DNA from: Mycolicibacter minnesotensis | GTDB lineage: Bacteria; Actinomycetota; Actinomycetes; Mycobacteriales; Mycobacteriaceae | Direction of reading: 5' to 3' | Length of the DNA stretch: 64,000 nt | Assembly (NCBI RefSeq): GCF_010731755.1 | Contig: NZ_AP022589.1 | Span: 496,001-560,000 of the forward strand | In this document: positions 1-6,860 of the stretch, piece after piece | Layout: each line of letters begins with the position of its first letter | Position numbering within the stretch: the stretch's first letter is position 1 | Translations under genes and position numbers: made by a program | Notes under the pieces: model-generated | What the model was told of the DNA's origin: nothing | The model's database searches: none | Seen by the model: the letters and a program-made list of their open reading frames with translations, nothing else

Positions 1-332
1 TGCTCGTGACTCAACCGATCTACGGTGCCCCACGCCGACACCCCGGCAATGTTCATCACGACGTCCATCGGCTCATGCCGGGCATGAATGTCGGCGGCGA
101 AGGCGGCGACGTCGTCGTAGTCGGCGATATCGACCACCCGGTGCTCGGGTACCAACGCGCCCAGAGCGCGTGCATCGGCGACGGTCTGCGCCAAACCCTC
201 AGCATTGCGATCGGTCAGGTACAGCTCGGCGCCATGCTCAGCCAGGCGCAGCGCGGTGGCCCGCCCGATCCCGCTCGCCGCTCCGGTGATGAAACACCGC
301 TTGCCCCGGTAGTACTGCGCTACGCGTGTCAT
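1..332 (-). CDS. Short-chain dehydrogenase/reductase, C-terminus outside window
   Basis: NAD(P)-dependent oxidoreductase of the SDR family, cut by the window start after about 110 residues. Translation from the ATG at 330-332 begins MTRVAQYYRGKRCFITGAAS and shows the Rossmann glycine motif TGAASGIG near residue 16, an acidic residue after strand 2 (LTDR) suggesting NAD(H) preference, and NIAG in place of the usual NNAG. The active-site Ser-Tyr-Lys lies outside the window. It follows the TetR gene by 66 bp on the same strand, so the two may be co-transcribed. The order SDR, TetR, CYP136 matches Rv3057c-Rv3059 of M. tuberculosis as I recall it. Substrate unknown; a P450-linked alcohol or ketone is a reasonable guess. 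Confidence 0.85.
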   Translation of the reverse strand, partial: MTRVAQYYRGKRCFITGAASGIGRATALRLAEHGAELYLTDRNAEGLAQTVADARALGALVPEHRVVDIADYDDVAAFAADIHARHEPMDVVMNIAGVSAWGTVDRLSHE

Positions 333-398
333 GGATGCAGACGATACCGGCGGTACCGCGCACCGATCATTCAATCCCCCGCTGGGCCGCCCATGGCG

Positions 399-1067
399 CT
401 AGCCCCTACGGCCGCCCCACAGCGCATTACGCCACAGCGCCTCGAGCACCCCCACGCCGCGGCCCACATCGCCGTCGGGGCCCACGAAGGCGCTGTCGCC
501 GGACAGCATGTAGGCGGTGGTGGCCCCCAGGGTGCGCACCAGCGCCGGGAGGTCGTCGTTGATGGGATGCGCGGTACCCGCGGCGATCTCCTCTTTGACC
601 ACGGCGACGATCTGCTCGATCACCGCGTCGATCTGGGCGTCGAGCAACTCCCGGATCTCGGCATCGCTGTTGCGGGCAAGGTTGCAGGCCGACATCACCG
701 GGTCGTTGTGGGCATAGACCGCGGCTGCACTGCCCACCATGCGTTGTGCGAACTCCGCAGGCGATTCGTCGGCACTCCGCGGCGCGAAGTAGTGCGTCAG
801 TTCTTCGAGCTCATGCGTCGCCTCTGCCAGGATGTGCGCCAGCACGGCGTATTTGGAGTCGAAGTAGAAATAGAACCCGGACCGCGCCACGCCTGCCCGG
901 TCGCTGATGGTGCTGACCGACAGTTCGGCGAAGGGCTTTTCCTGCAGCAGCTCGCGCACCGCCTGCACGATCGCCTGACGTTGCTTGTCGCCCCGTCGCA
1001 TGGGCAGATCGTCGGGAGACCGCCCGGCCGCGCCGTTCTCGGTATTCACCTTTGCACCTTGCACCAC
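399..1067 (-). CDS. TetR-family regulator (EthR-like), divergent from CYP136
   Basis: Transcriptional repressor of 222 residues from the GTG at 1067; GTG at 1049 has a better-spaced AAGG and is an equally good start (216 residues). The helix-turn-helix lies at about residues 25-75, with ISDRAGVARSGFYFYFDSK as recognition helix, very like EthR. The rest is the ligand-binding helical domain. It is divergent from the P450 at 1167 and upstream of the SDR, the arrangement of Rv3058c/Rv3059. A palindrome at 1086-1099 lies between the two genes and recurs before the second P450, so autoregulation plus control of both P450s is likely (inference). The effector is unknown. Confidence 0.88.
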   Translation of the reverse strand: MVQGAKVNTENGAAGRSPDDLPMRRGDKQRQAIVQAVRELLQEKPFAELSVSTISDRAGVARSGFYFYFDSKYAVLAHILAEATHELEELTHYFAPRSADESPAEFAQRMVGSAAAVYAHNDPVMSACNLARNSDAEIRELLDAQIDAVIEQIVAVVKEEIAAGTAHPINDDLPALVRTLGATTAYMLSGDSAFVGPDGDVGRGVGVLEALWRNALWGGRRG

Positions 1068-1085
1068 GCCGAGCCGTATTCAAAC

Positions 1086-1099
1086 TTGACAGGCGTCAA
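1086..1099. promoter_or_regulatory. Palindromic operator candidate, copy 1
   Basis: TTGAC-N4-GTCAA lies in the gap between the divergent TetR gene and the first CYP136 gene. The block 1086-1111 recurs at 2784-2809 with two mismatches, at nearly the same distance from the next GTG start (81 versus 82 bp). Likely binding site for the local TetR protein; the binding itself is inferred. Confidence 0.6.
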
Positions 1100-1166
1100 A
1101 TTTGATCCAAGTATTAGTGCCCAAGTGACGGTTACCACAACCTGTCCGGGCCGCTAAGGAGCGTTC

Positions 1167-2642
1167 GTGACCACCATCAGCACCCCACGTTACCTGCTGG
1201 ACCAGGCCAAACGTCGGTTCACTCCCACCATGAACACCATCCCGGGCATGGGTTTGATCGAAAAGCGGCTGATGAACGTCGACTGGCCGCAGCACACTCT
1301 GGCAGAGCCGCCCGCGGGCAGCGACCTCAAACCCATCATGGGCGACTCCGGCCTGCCGCTGCTGGGCCACATCGTCGAGATGTTCCGCCTGGGTCCGGAT
1401 TTCCCGCTGCACCTGTACAACACCCGGGGACCGATCACCTTTGCCGACTCGCCGATCCTGCCGTCGATCGTCGCGCTCGGCCCCGAGGCCACCCAGACGA
1501 TCTTCGTCAATAAGAACAAGGACTTCTCGCAGAAGGGCTGGCTCCCGGTGATCGGGCCGTTCTTCAACCGCGGCCTGATGATGCTGGAGTTCGACGAGCA
1601 CATGGCCCACCGGCGCATCATGCAGTCCGCCTTCACCCGGCCCCGGCTGGCCAGCTACGTCGAGGACATCGACCGGGTGGCCACGGCGATCGTGGCCGAC
1701 TGGCCCACCGACGACGGCCGATTCCTGGTGTACCCGGCTATGAAGGAGCTGACCCTCGACGTCGCCTCGGTGGTGTTCATGGGCCACGAGCCCGGCAGTG
1801 ACCACCAGCTGGTCACCAAGGTCAACCGCGCCTTCGAGCAGACCACCCGTGCCGGCGGCGCCATCATCCGCACCGGCGTGCCGCCGTTCAAGTGGTGGCA
1901 GGGTCTGCAGGGCCGCAAACTGCTCGAGGACTACTTCACCGAGCGGGTCAAGGAGCGCCGCAAGGTCGAGGGAACCGACATGCTCACCGTGCTCTGTCAC
2001 ACCTCCGACGAGGACGGCAACAGCTTCTCCGACGCCGACATCGTCAACCACATGATCTTCTTGATGATGGCCGCCCACGACACCACCACCTCGACGGTGA
2101 CCACGATGATCTACCACCTGGCCGCGCACCAGGATTGGCAGGATCGCGCCCGCGACGAGTCGCAACGTCTCGGCGACAGCCCCCTGGACATCGAGTCACT
2201 GGAAAAGCTGGAGACCCTCGACCTGGTCATGGACGAGTCGCTGCGGCTGGTGACCCCACTGCCGTTCAATATGCGGCAGGCGGTGCGCGACACCGACCTG
2301 TTGGGTCACTTCGTGCCGGCCGGCACCAACATCGTCACCTGGCCGGGAATGAACCATTGGCTTCCCGAGCTCTACACCAACCCGCGGCAGTTCGACCCGG
2401 AGCGATTCCTGGAGCCGCGGTCGGAGCACAAGCAGCACCGTTACGCGTGGGCGCCCTTCGGCGGCGGCGCGCACAAGTGCATCGGGATGGTGTTCGGCCG
2501 CCTCGAGATCAAGACGGTGCTACACCGGTTGCTGCGCCAGTACCGGATCGAGCTGGCGCACCCCGGCTACCAGCCGCGCTGGGACTACGGCGGCATGCCC
2601 ATTCCGATGGATGGCATGCCGATCACCTTGCGCCGGCTCTGA
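1167..2642 (+). CDS. cyp136: Cytochrome P450, CYP136 type (copy 1)
   Basis: Haem monooxygenase of 491 residues, starting at GTG 1167 behind AAGGAG at 1156-1161. It has the I-helix oxygen-activation motif AAHDTTTST, the K-helix ExxR (ESLRL), and the haem loop FGGGAHKCIG with the thiolate ligand at Cys438. The N-terminus TPRYLLDQAKRRFTP and the length fit CYP136 (Rv3059, 492 residues). CYP136 clusters with sterol-14-demethylase-like P450s; its physiological substrate is not known to me. The next gene is a close paralogue, so this is a tandem duplication. A TetR gene is divergent, with an operator at 1086-1099. Confidence 0.93.
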   Translation: MTTISTPRYLLDQAKRRFTPTMNTIPGMGLIEKRLMNVDWPQHTLAEPPAGSDLKPIMGDSGLPLLGHIVEMFRLGPDFPLHLYNTRGPITFADSPILPSIVALGPEATQTIFVNKNKDFSQKGWLPVIGPFFNRGLMMLEFDEHMAHRRIMQSAFTRPRLASYVEDIDRVATAIVADWPTDDGRFLVYPAMKELTLDVASVVFMGHEPGSDHQLVTKVNRAFEQTTRAGGAIIRTGVPPFKWWQGLQGRKLLEDYFTERVKERRKVEGTDMLTVLCHTSDEDGNSFSDADIVNHMIFLMMAAHDTTTSTVTTMIYHLAAHQDWQDRARDESQRLGDSPLDIESLEKLETLDLVMDESLRLVTPLPFNMRQAVRDTDLLGHFVPAGTNIVTWPGMNHWLPELYTNPRQFDPERFLEPRSEHKQHRYAWAPFGGGAHKCIGMVFGRLEIKTVLHRLLRQYRIELAHPGYQPRWDYGGMPIPMDGMPITLRRL

Positions 2643-2782
2643 AGTTCGCTCGCTGAGCAATCCACCGCTAGCGGGAAGTGCCCCGGGCAGCCGCGGAATC
2701 GCACAGATTGCCACTTCGGCGTGCGATTCCGCGTCTGCTCGCGCGGTGGCGAAGCCGTGCGCCACGCCGCCCTGGACCCAAC

Positions 2783-2798
2783 CTTGACAGTCGTCAAG
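2783..2798. promoter_or_regulatory. Palindromic operator candidate, copy 2
   Basis: CTTGAC-N4-GTCAAG, a perfect 6-bp-arm palindrome in the 223-bp gap between the two CYP136 genes. It is the more symmetric copy of the element at 1086-1099. The flanking 3' block (TTTGATCCAAG, and CAAGTGACGG further on) is shared too, so promoter and operator were duplicated with the gene. The second P450 probably has its own regulated promoter. Confidence 0.6.
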
Positions 2799-2865
2799 TT
2801 TGATCCAAGGATGGACGATCAAGTGACGGGCGCCACAGCCCGTCGGGCGCCGTCGAAGGAGCGTC

Positions 2866-4344
2866 GTGACGACGATCAACACGCCGCGGTACCTGATGGA
2901 TCAGGCCAAGCGCCGGTTCACCCCGTCGTTCAACAACTTTCCGGGTTTGGGGGCTCTGGAAAAGCGATTGCTGAACAAGGAGTTCCCCGAGAAGAGACTC
3001 GCTGAGCCACCTCCGGGCAGCGGCCTCAAACCGGTACTCGGCGACGCCGGCCTACCGGTCCTGGGCCACATGATCGAGATGCTGCGCGGCGGCCCGGACT
3101 ACCTGCTGCACCTGTATCAGACACAGGGGCCGCTGGTGTTCGGCGATTCGCCCGTCTTACCCGCCGTCGCAGCGCTGGGTCCCGATGCGACGCAGGTCAT
3201 CTACTCCAATCGCAATAAGGACTACTCGCAGCAGGGCTGGGTCCCGGTGATCGGGCCGTTCTTCAACCGGGGTCTGATGCTGCTGGATTTCGAGGAACAC
3301 ATGTTCCATCGCCGGATCATGCAGGAGGCGTTCGTACGGCCCCGTCTTGTCGGCTACGTCGAGCAGATCGACCTGGTCGCCTCCCGGACGATCGCCGACG
3401 ACTGGGTCACCGATGACCCGCGCTTCCTGCTCTACCCCGCGATGAAGGAACTCACCCTCGACATCGCGGCGCTGGTGTTCATGGGCCACGAACCCGGCAC
3501 CGACCATGAGCTGGTGACCAAGGTCAATAAGGCGTTCACCACCACCACCCGGGCCGGCAACGCGGTGATCCGCACCAGCGTGCCGCCTTTCACCTGGTGG
3601 CGTGGCCTCAAGGCGCGTGAACTGCTGGAGGCCTACTTCACCGCCCGGGTCCGGGAGCACCGCGAGAGCCAGGGCAACGACCTCCTCACCGCGCTGTGCC
3701 ACGCCGAGGACGAGGACGGCAACAGCTTCTCCGACACCGACATCGTCAACCACATGATCTTTCTGATGATGGCGGCCCACGACACGTCGACGTCGACGGC
3801 CACCTCCATGGCCTACAACCTCGCGGGCAATCCGGAGTGGCAGCAACGTTGCCGTGACGAATCGGATCGCCTGGGTGACGGGCCGCTCGACATCGAAGCC
3901 CTGGAGAAGCTGGAATCACTCGACCTGGTGATGGACGAGTCGATCCGCCTGGTGACACCGGTGCAGTGGGCGATGCGTCAGACTGTCCGCGACACCGAGC
4001 TACTGGGCCACTACATCCCGCAGGGCACCAATGTCATCGCCTACCCCGGGGTGAACCACCGTCTTCCCGAATTGTGGACGGATCCCATGAAATTCGACCC
4101 GGAACGGTTCACCGAACCGCGCAATGAGCACAAGCGGCATCGCTATGCGTTCAATCCGTTCGGCGGCGGCGCACATAAGTGCATCGGCATGACATTCGGA
4201 CGCCTCGAGGTCAAGGCGATCCTGCACCGGCTGCTCCAGCGGTACCGGCTGGAGCTGCCGCGCCCGGGCTATCAGACACGCTGGGATTACGGGGGCATGC
4301 CCGTTCCGGCGGACGGCATGCCGATCGTCTTGCGCCGGATCTAG
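2866..4344 (+). CDS. cyp136: Cytochrome P450, CYP136 type (copy 2)
   Basis: Second P450 of the pair, 492 residues from GTG 2866 behind AAGGAG at 2856-2861. Its N-terminus (TPRYLMDQAKRRFTPSFNNF) is closer to my memory of Rv3059 than copy 1 is, so this may be the ancestral copy. It has AAHDTSTST in the I helix, ESIRL as ExxR, and FGGGAHKCIG with Cys439 as haem ligand. Differences from copy 1 include the K-helix region (VQWAMRQ versus LPFNMRQ), which can touch the substrate, so specificities may differ. It ends 2 bp from the stop of the convergent LeuA-domain gene. Confidence 0.93.
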   Translation: MTTINTPRYLMDQAKRRFTPSFNNFPGLGALEKRLLNKEFPEKRLAEPPPGSGLKPVLGDAGLPVLGHMIEMLRGGPDYLLHLYQTQGPLVFGDSPVLPAVAALGPDATQVIYSNRNKDYSQQGWVPVIGPFFNRGLMLLDFEEHMFHRRIMQEAFVRPRLVGYVEQIDLVASRTIADDWVTDDPRFLLYPAMKELTLDIAALVFMGHEPGTDHELVTKVNKAFTTTTRAGNAVIRTSVPPFTWWRGLKARELLEAYFTARVREHRESQGNDLLTALCHAEDEDGNSFSDTDIVNHMIFLMMAAHDTSTSTATSMAYNLAGNPEWQQRCRDESDRLGDGPLDIEALEKLESLDLVMDESIRLVTPVQWAMRQTVRDTELLGHYIPQGTNVIAYPGVNHRLPELWTDPMKFDPERFTEPRNEHKRHRYAFNPFGGGAHKCIGMTFGRLEVKAILHRLLQRYRLELPRPGYQTRWDYGGMPVPADGMPIVLRRI

Positions 4345-4346
4345 TT

Positions 4347-4853
4347 TCAGCCGCTGCTGTTCACGCGTCGAGCAGGCGCCGCCGACCCCGAAGTCAGTAG
4401 CCGGTTGACGCACGTGACAACCGCGTCCACGGTGGAGCTTGCCGCCTCGGCAGCAAAGCCCACCGCCCACGCCGTCTCACGGCCGTTGGAGCCGTGGATA
4501 AACGTAGCCGTCTCGGTGCCACAGTCGAGCTGATGGAATCCAAGTATTTCCAGCGTGATTCCCCGCTCGTAGAGCATCTCCGTGAGCGCGGCCAACGGGC
4601 CGTGCGCCGCCGCAGTACAGGTGCCAGCCCGGTCCCCGATGGCGATCGTCGCCTGGTAAGTCCGCCCCTGGAGCCCCAGCCGCGCCGCGGGTCGGTCGGC
4701 GTCCAGGCATCGCCACCGGCCCAGCCGCAGCGGCCCAGCGCAGCGCCCGTAGGTGGCCACGAACCCTTCTCGGGTGAGACGGGCGGCCGGGCCGCGCAGT
4801 TCACGCGGGAGTCGGGTGTCGAATTGGTCGGCGAAAGATGTCTTTGTTGTCAT
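4347..4853 (-). CDS. Stand-alone LeuA allosteric (dimerisation) domain protein
   Basis: A 168-residue protein. Residues about 55-155 resemble the C-terminal regulatory domain of 2-isopropylmalate synthase: YQATIAIGDR, then AAHGPLAALTEMLYERG, then LEILGFHQ, then TATFIHGSNGRETAWAVGFAAE, then VVTCVNRLL. That domain binds leucine in LeuA. There is no TIM-barrel or HxH metal motif, so no synthase activity is expected. The N-terminal 40 residues are not recognised. It may act as an amino-acid sensor or partner of a full synthase elsewhere (inference). The gene is preceded by a hairpin and possible leader peptide (4905-4973) and converges on the second P450 gene. Confidence 0.75.
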   Translation of the reverse strand: MTTKTSFADQFDTRLPRELRGPAARLTREGFVATYGRCAGPLRLGRWRCLDADRPAARLGLQGRTYQATIAIGDRAGTCTAAAHGPLAALTEMLYERGITLEILGFHQLDCGTETATFIHGSNGRETAWAVGFAAEAASSTVDAVVTCVNRLLTSGSAAPARRVNSSG

Positions 4854-4904
4854 GGTGCGGTCTTTTCTGCTCGAGTCGAGCGACCGACGGGTAATAGCTT
4901 CCGA

Positions 4905-4945
4905 CCCACAGCGGGGGGCCGGTCTGGATCAGACCCCGCTGTGGG
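4905..4945 (-). promoter_or_regulatory. Strong hairpin in the leader of the LeuA-domain gene
   Basis: CCCACAGCGG (4905-4914) pairs perfectly with CCGCTGTGGG (4936-4945), and an inner stem GGTCTG/CAGACC (4921-4926/4931-4936, sharing the base at 4936) closes over GAT. It sits about 50 bp upstream of the LeuA-domain start and about 100 bp after the stop of poxB. No T-run follows on the minus strand, so a plain terminator is less likely than an attenuator or mRNA-structure element. A small reading frame overlaps its first arm. Confidence 0.55.
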
Positions 4946-4973
4946 TGCTGGCTACTACATCGAGATAACGCAT
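4929..4973 (-). CDS. Possible 14-codon leader peptide
   Basis: Reads MRYLDVVASTHSGV and stop, with GGAG five bases before the ATG. Its last codons form the first arm of the hairpin at 4905-4945, so a ribosome on it would open that hairpin. This is the layout of a translation-dependent attenuator. It has one Leu and three Val codons but no run of a single amino acid, so the sensed signal is uncertain. Translation is not proven; an overlapping frame beginning MPCGPT is also open. Confidence 0.35.
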   Translation of the reverse strand: MRYLDVVASTHSGV

Positions 4974-5042
4974 GATGTCTCCGAGGCTAGTGGCGTGCCG
5001 GTGGGGCCGCAAGGCATTTATCAACCGGCATCGGTATCGATA

Positions 5043-6779
5043 TCAATTCAAGATGCGGCGAGCAACATTGGTCGACACCAGGTCAAGCAGCTCGTCGCCG
5101 CGGCCGGCCAGGATGGTGCGGATCGCATAAAGCGAGAATCCCTTGGCCTGTTCGGCGGTGATCGCCGGTGGGATCGACAGTTCCTGACGGGCGGTGACGA
5201 CATCGACGACGGCCGGGCCGTCGTAGGCGAACGCCTCCGCCAATGCCCCCTCCAGGTCGCCCGGCTGTTCCACCCGACATCCGAACATCCCCAGTGCCCT
5301 TGCCACGGCGCCGAAGTCCGGATTGTCCAGCTCAGTTCCGAAGTTGACGATCCCGGCCGCCTTCATCTCCAGTTCGACGAAGTTCAGCGATGAATTGTTG
5401 AACACAATGACCTTGACCGGCAGGCGATTCTGCGTCAGCGTGAGCAACTCTCCGAACAGCATCGCCAGCCCGCCGTCGCCGGCCAGCGCCACGACCTGCC
5501 TCCCCCGGTCGGCGGACTGTGCGCCGATCGCATGCGGCAGTGCGCAGGCCATGGTGCCGTGGTTGAACGATCCGATCAGCCGCCGATGGCCGTTCATCGT
5601 CAGGTAGCGCGCCGCCCAGACCACCGGAGAACCGACGTCGACGGTGAACACCGCGTCGCGTGCCGCTAATCGATCAACCACCGCAGCAACATATTCCGGA
5701 CGGATCGGCGTGCGGTCGCGATCATTGGACGCCAGCGCGTCCAGGCGCTTGCGGCTCTTGCGGTAGTGCTTGAGCGACTTTTCCAGGTGGGTGCGGTCGT
5801 TCTTGAGCGCCAGCATCGGCTGCAGCTCGGCCACGGTGTCGGCCACCGTACCGAGCAGCCCGAGATCGATCGGGGTACGTCGCCCCAGGTTTCGCCCCCG
5901 GATGTCGACTTGGATGATCTGCGCGCGGTCGGGATAGAACTGTTGATAGGGAAAGTCGGTACCCAGCATCAGCAGCACGTCGGCTTCCCTGATCGCCTTG
6001 TAGCCGGAGGCGAAGCCGAGCAAGCCGGTCATGCCGACGTCAAAGGGATTGTCGTATTCGATGTATTCCTTGCCGCGCAGGGCGTGCACGATCGGTGCCG
6101 CCAAGGTGCGGGCCAATTCGACGACCTGGTCATGGGCACCGGCGGTGCCCGCACCGGCCAGAATCGTGACGTTGGCGGCAGCGTTGAGCATGGCCGCCGC
6201 CGCCCGCAGGCCGCGCTCGTCGGGGTGGCACACCGCCCCGGTGCGCAGCACCGGACGGGTTCCCCAGGCCGTCTCGTCCAAGCGGTGGCTGAAGATCTCT
6301 CCCGGCACCACCACCACGGCGACGCCGTTCTCCTCGACCGCGGCACGCATCGCCAACTCCAGGATGCGCGGCGCCTGCTCCGGTGTGCTGACCAATTCGC
6401 AGTAGACGCTGCATTCCCGAAACAGGTTCTGCGGGTGGGTTTCCTGGAAGTAGTCGGATCCGACCTCAGCCAGCGGAATGTGGGCGGCGATCGCCAGTAC
6501 GGGAACCCGGCTGCGCTGCGCGTCGAACAGGCCGTTGATCAGGTGCAGGTTGCCGGGGCCGCAGCTGCCCGCACACACCGCCAGCCCACCCAGCAGCGCC
6601 GCCTCAGCGGCGGCCGCGAAGGCGGCCGTCTCCTCGTGCCGAACCTGCTCCCAACTGAAGTTCTCGGCCCGCCGAATCGCATCGGTGAACCCGTTGAGAC
6701 TGTCACCGGGCAACCCGAAGACGCGGCGTACGCCGCTGCGTTGGAGGGCGGCAATGACGTGGTCGGCAACGGTTGCCAT
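5043..6779 (-). CDS. poxB: Pyruvate oxidase / pyruvate:quinone oxidoreductase (PoxB)
   Basis: Thiamine-diphosphate, FAD enzyme of 578 residues that decarboxylates pyruvate to acetate and CO2 and passes electrons to quinone at the membrane. The N-terminus is very like E. coli PoxB: FGLPGDSLNGF (21-31), the catalytic-glutamate motif RHEE (47-50), AVCAGSCGPGNLHLINGLFD, and YFQETHPQNLFRECS. The ThDP-binding GDG...NN motif is near residues 434-461. Length matches the family (about 572). It lies 81 bp downstream of fadE22 on the same strand and may be read from the same transcript or its own promoter. Acetolactate synthase is a related fold, but the PoxB-specific stretches make that unlikely. Confidence 0.9.
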   Translation of the reverse strand: MATVADHVIAALQRSGVRRVFGLPGDSLNGFTDAIRRAENFSWEQVRHEETAAFAAAAEAALLGGLAVCAGSCGPGNLHLINGLFDAQRSRVPVLAIAAHIPLAEVGSDYFQETHPQNLFRECSVYCELVSTPEQAPRILELAMRAAVEENGVAVVVVPGEIFSHRLDETAWGTRPVLRTGAVCHPDERGLRAAAAMLNAAANVTILAGAGTAGAHDQVVELARTLAAPIVHALRGKEYIEYDNPFDVGMTGLLGFASGYKAIREADVLLMLGTDFPYQQFYPDRAQIIQVDIRGRNLGRRTPIDLGLLGTVADTVAELQPMLALKNDRTHLEKSLKHYRKSRKRLDALASNDRDRTPIRPEYVAAVVDRLAARDAVFTVDVGSPVVWAARYLTMNGHRRLIGSFNHGTMACALPHAIGAQSADRGRQVVALAGDGGLAMLFGELLTLTQNRLPVKVIVFNNSSLNFVELEMKAAGIVNFGTELDNPDFGAVARALGMFGCRVEQPGDLEGALAEAFAYDGPAVVDVVTARQELSIPPAITAEQAKGFSLYAIRTILAGRGDELLDLVSTNVARRILN

Positions 6780-6860
6780 GTCGCGTCCTCCTCACCACGA
6801 GCGGAGAGTGTCACCCAGCGCTGCCGGGGGTGATACCCGCGGCACGCACCGATCGAAACG

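Noticed and set aside
1080..2165. 361-codon minus-strand open frame within the first P450 gene
   Set aside because: It covers coding sequence of a clear P450 and translates to a low-complexity Val/Gly/His mix with no family features.
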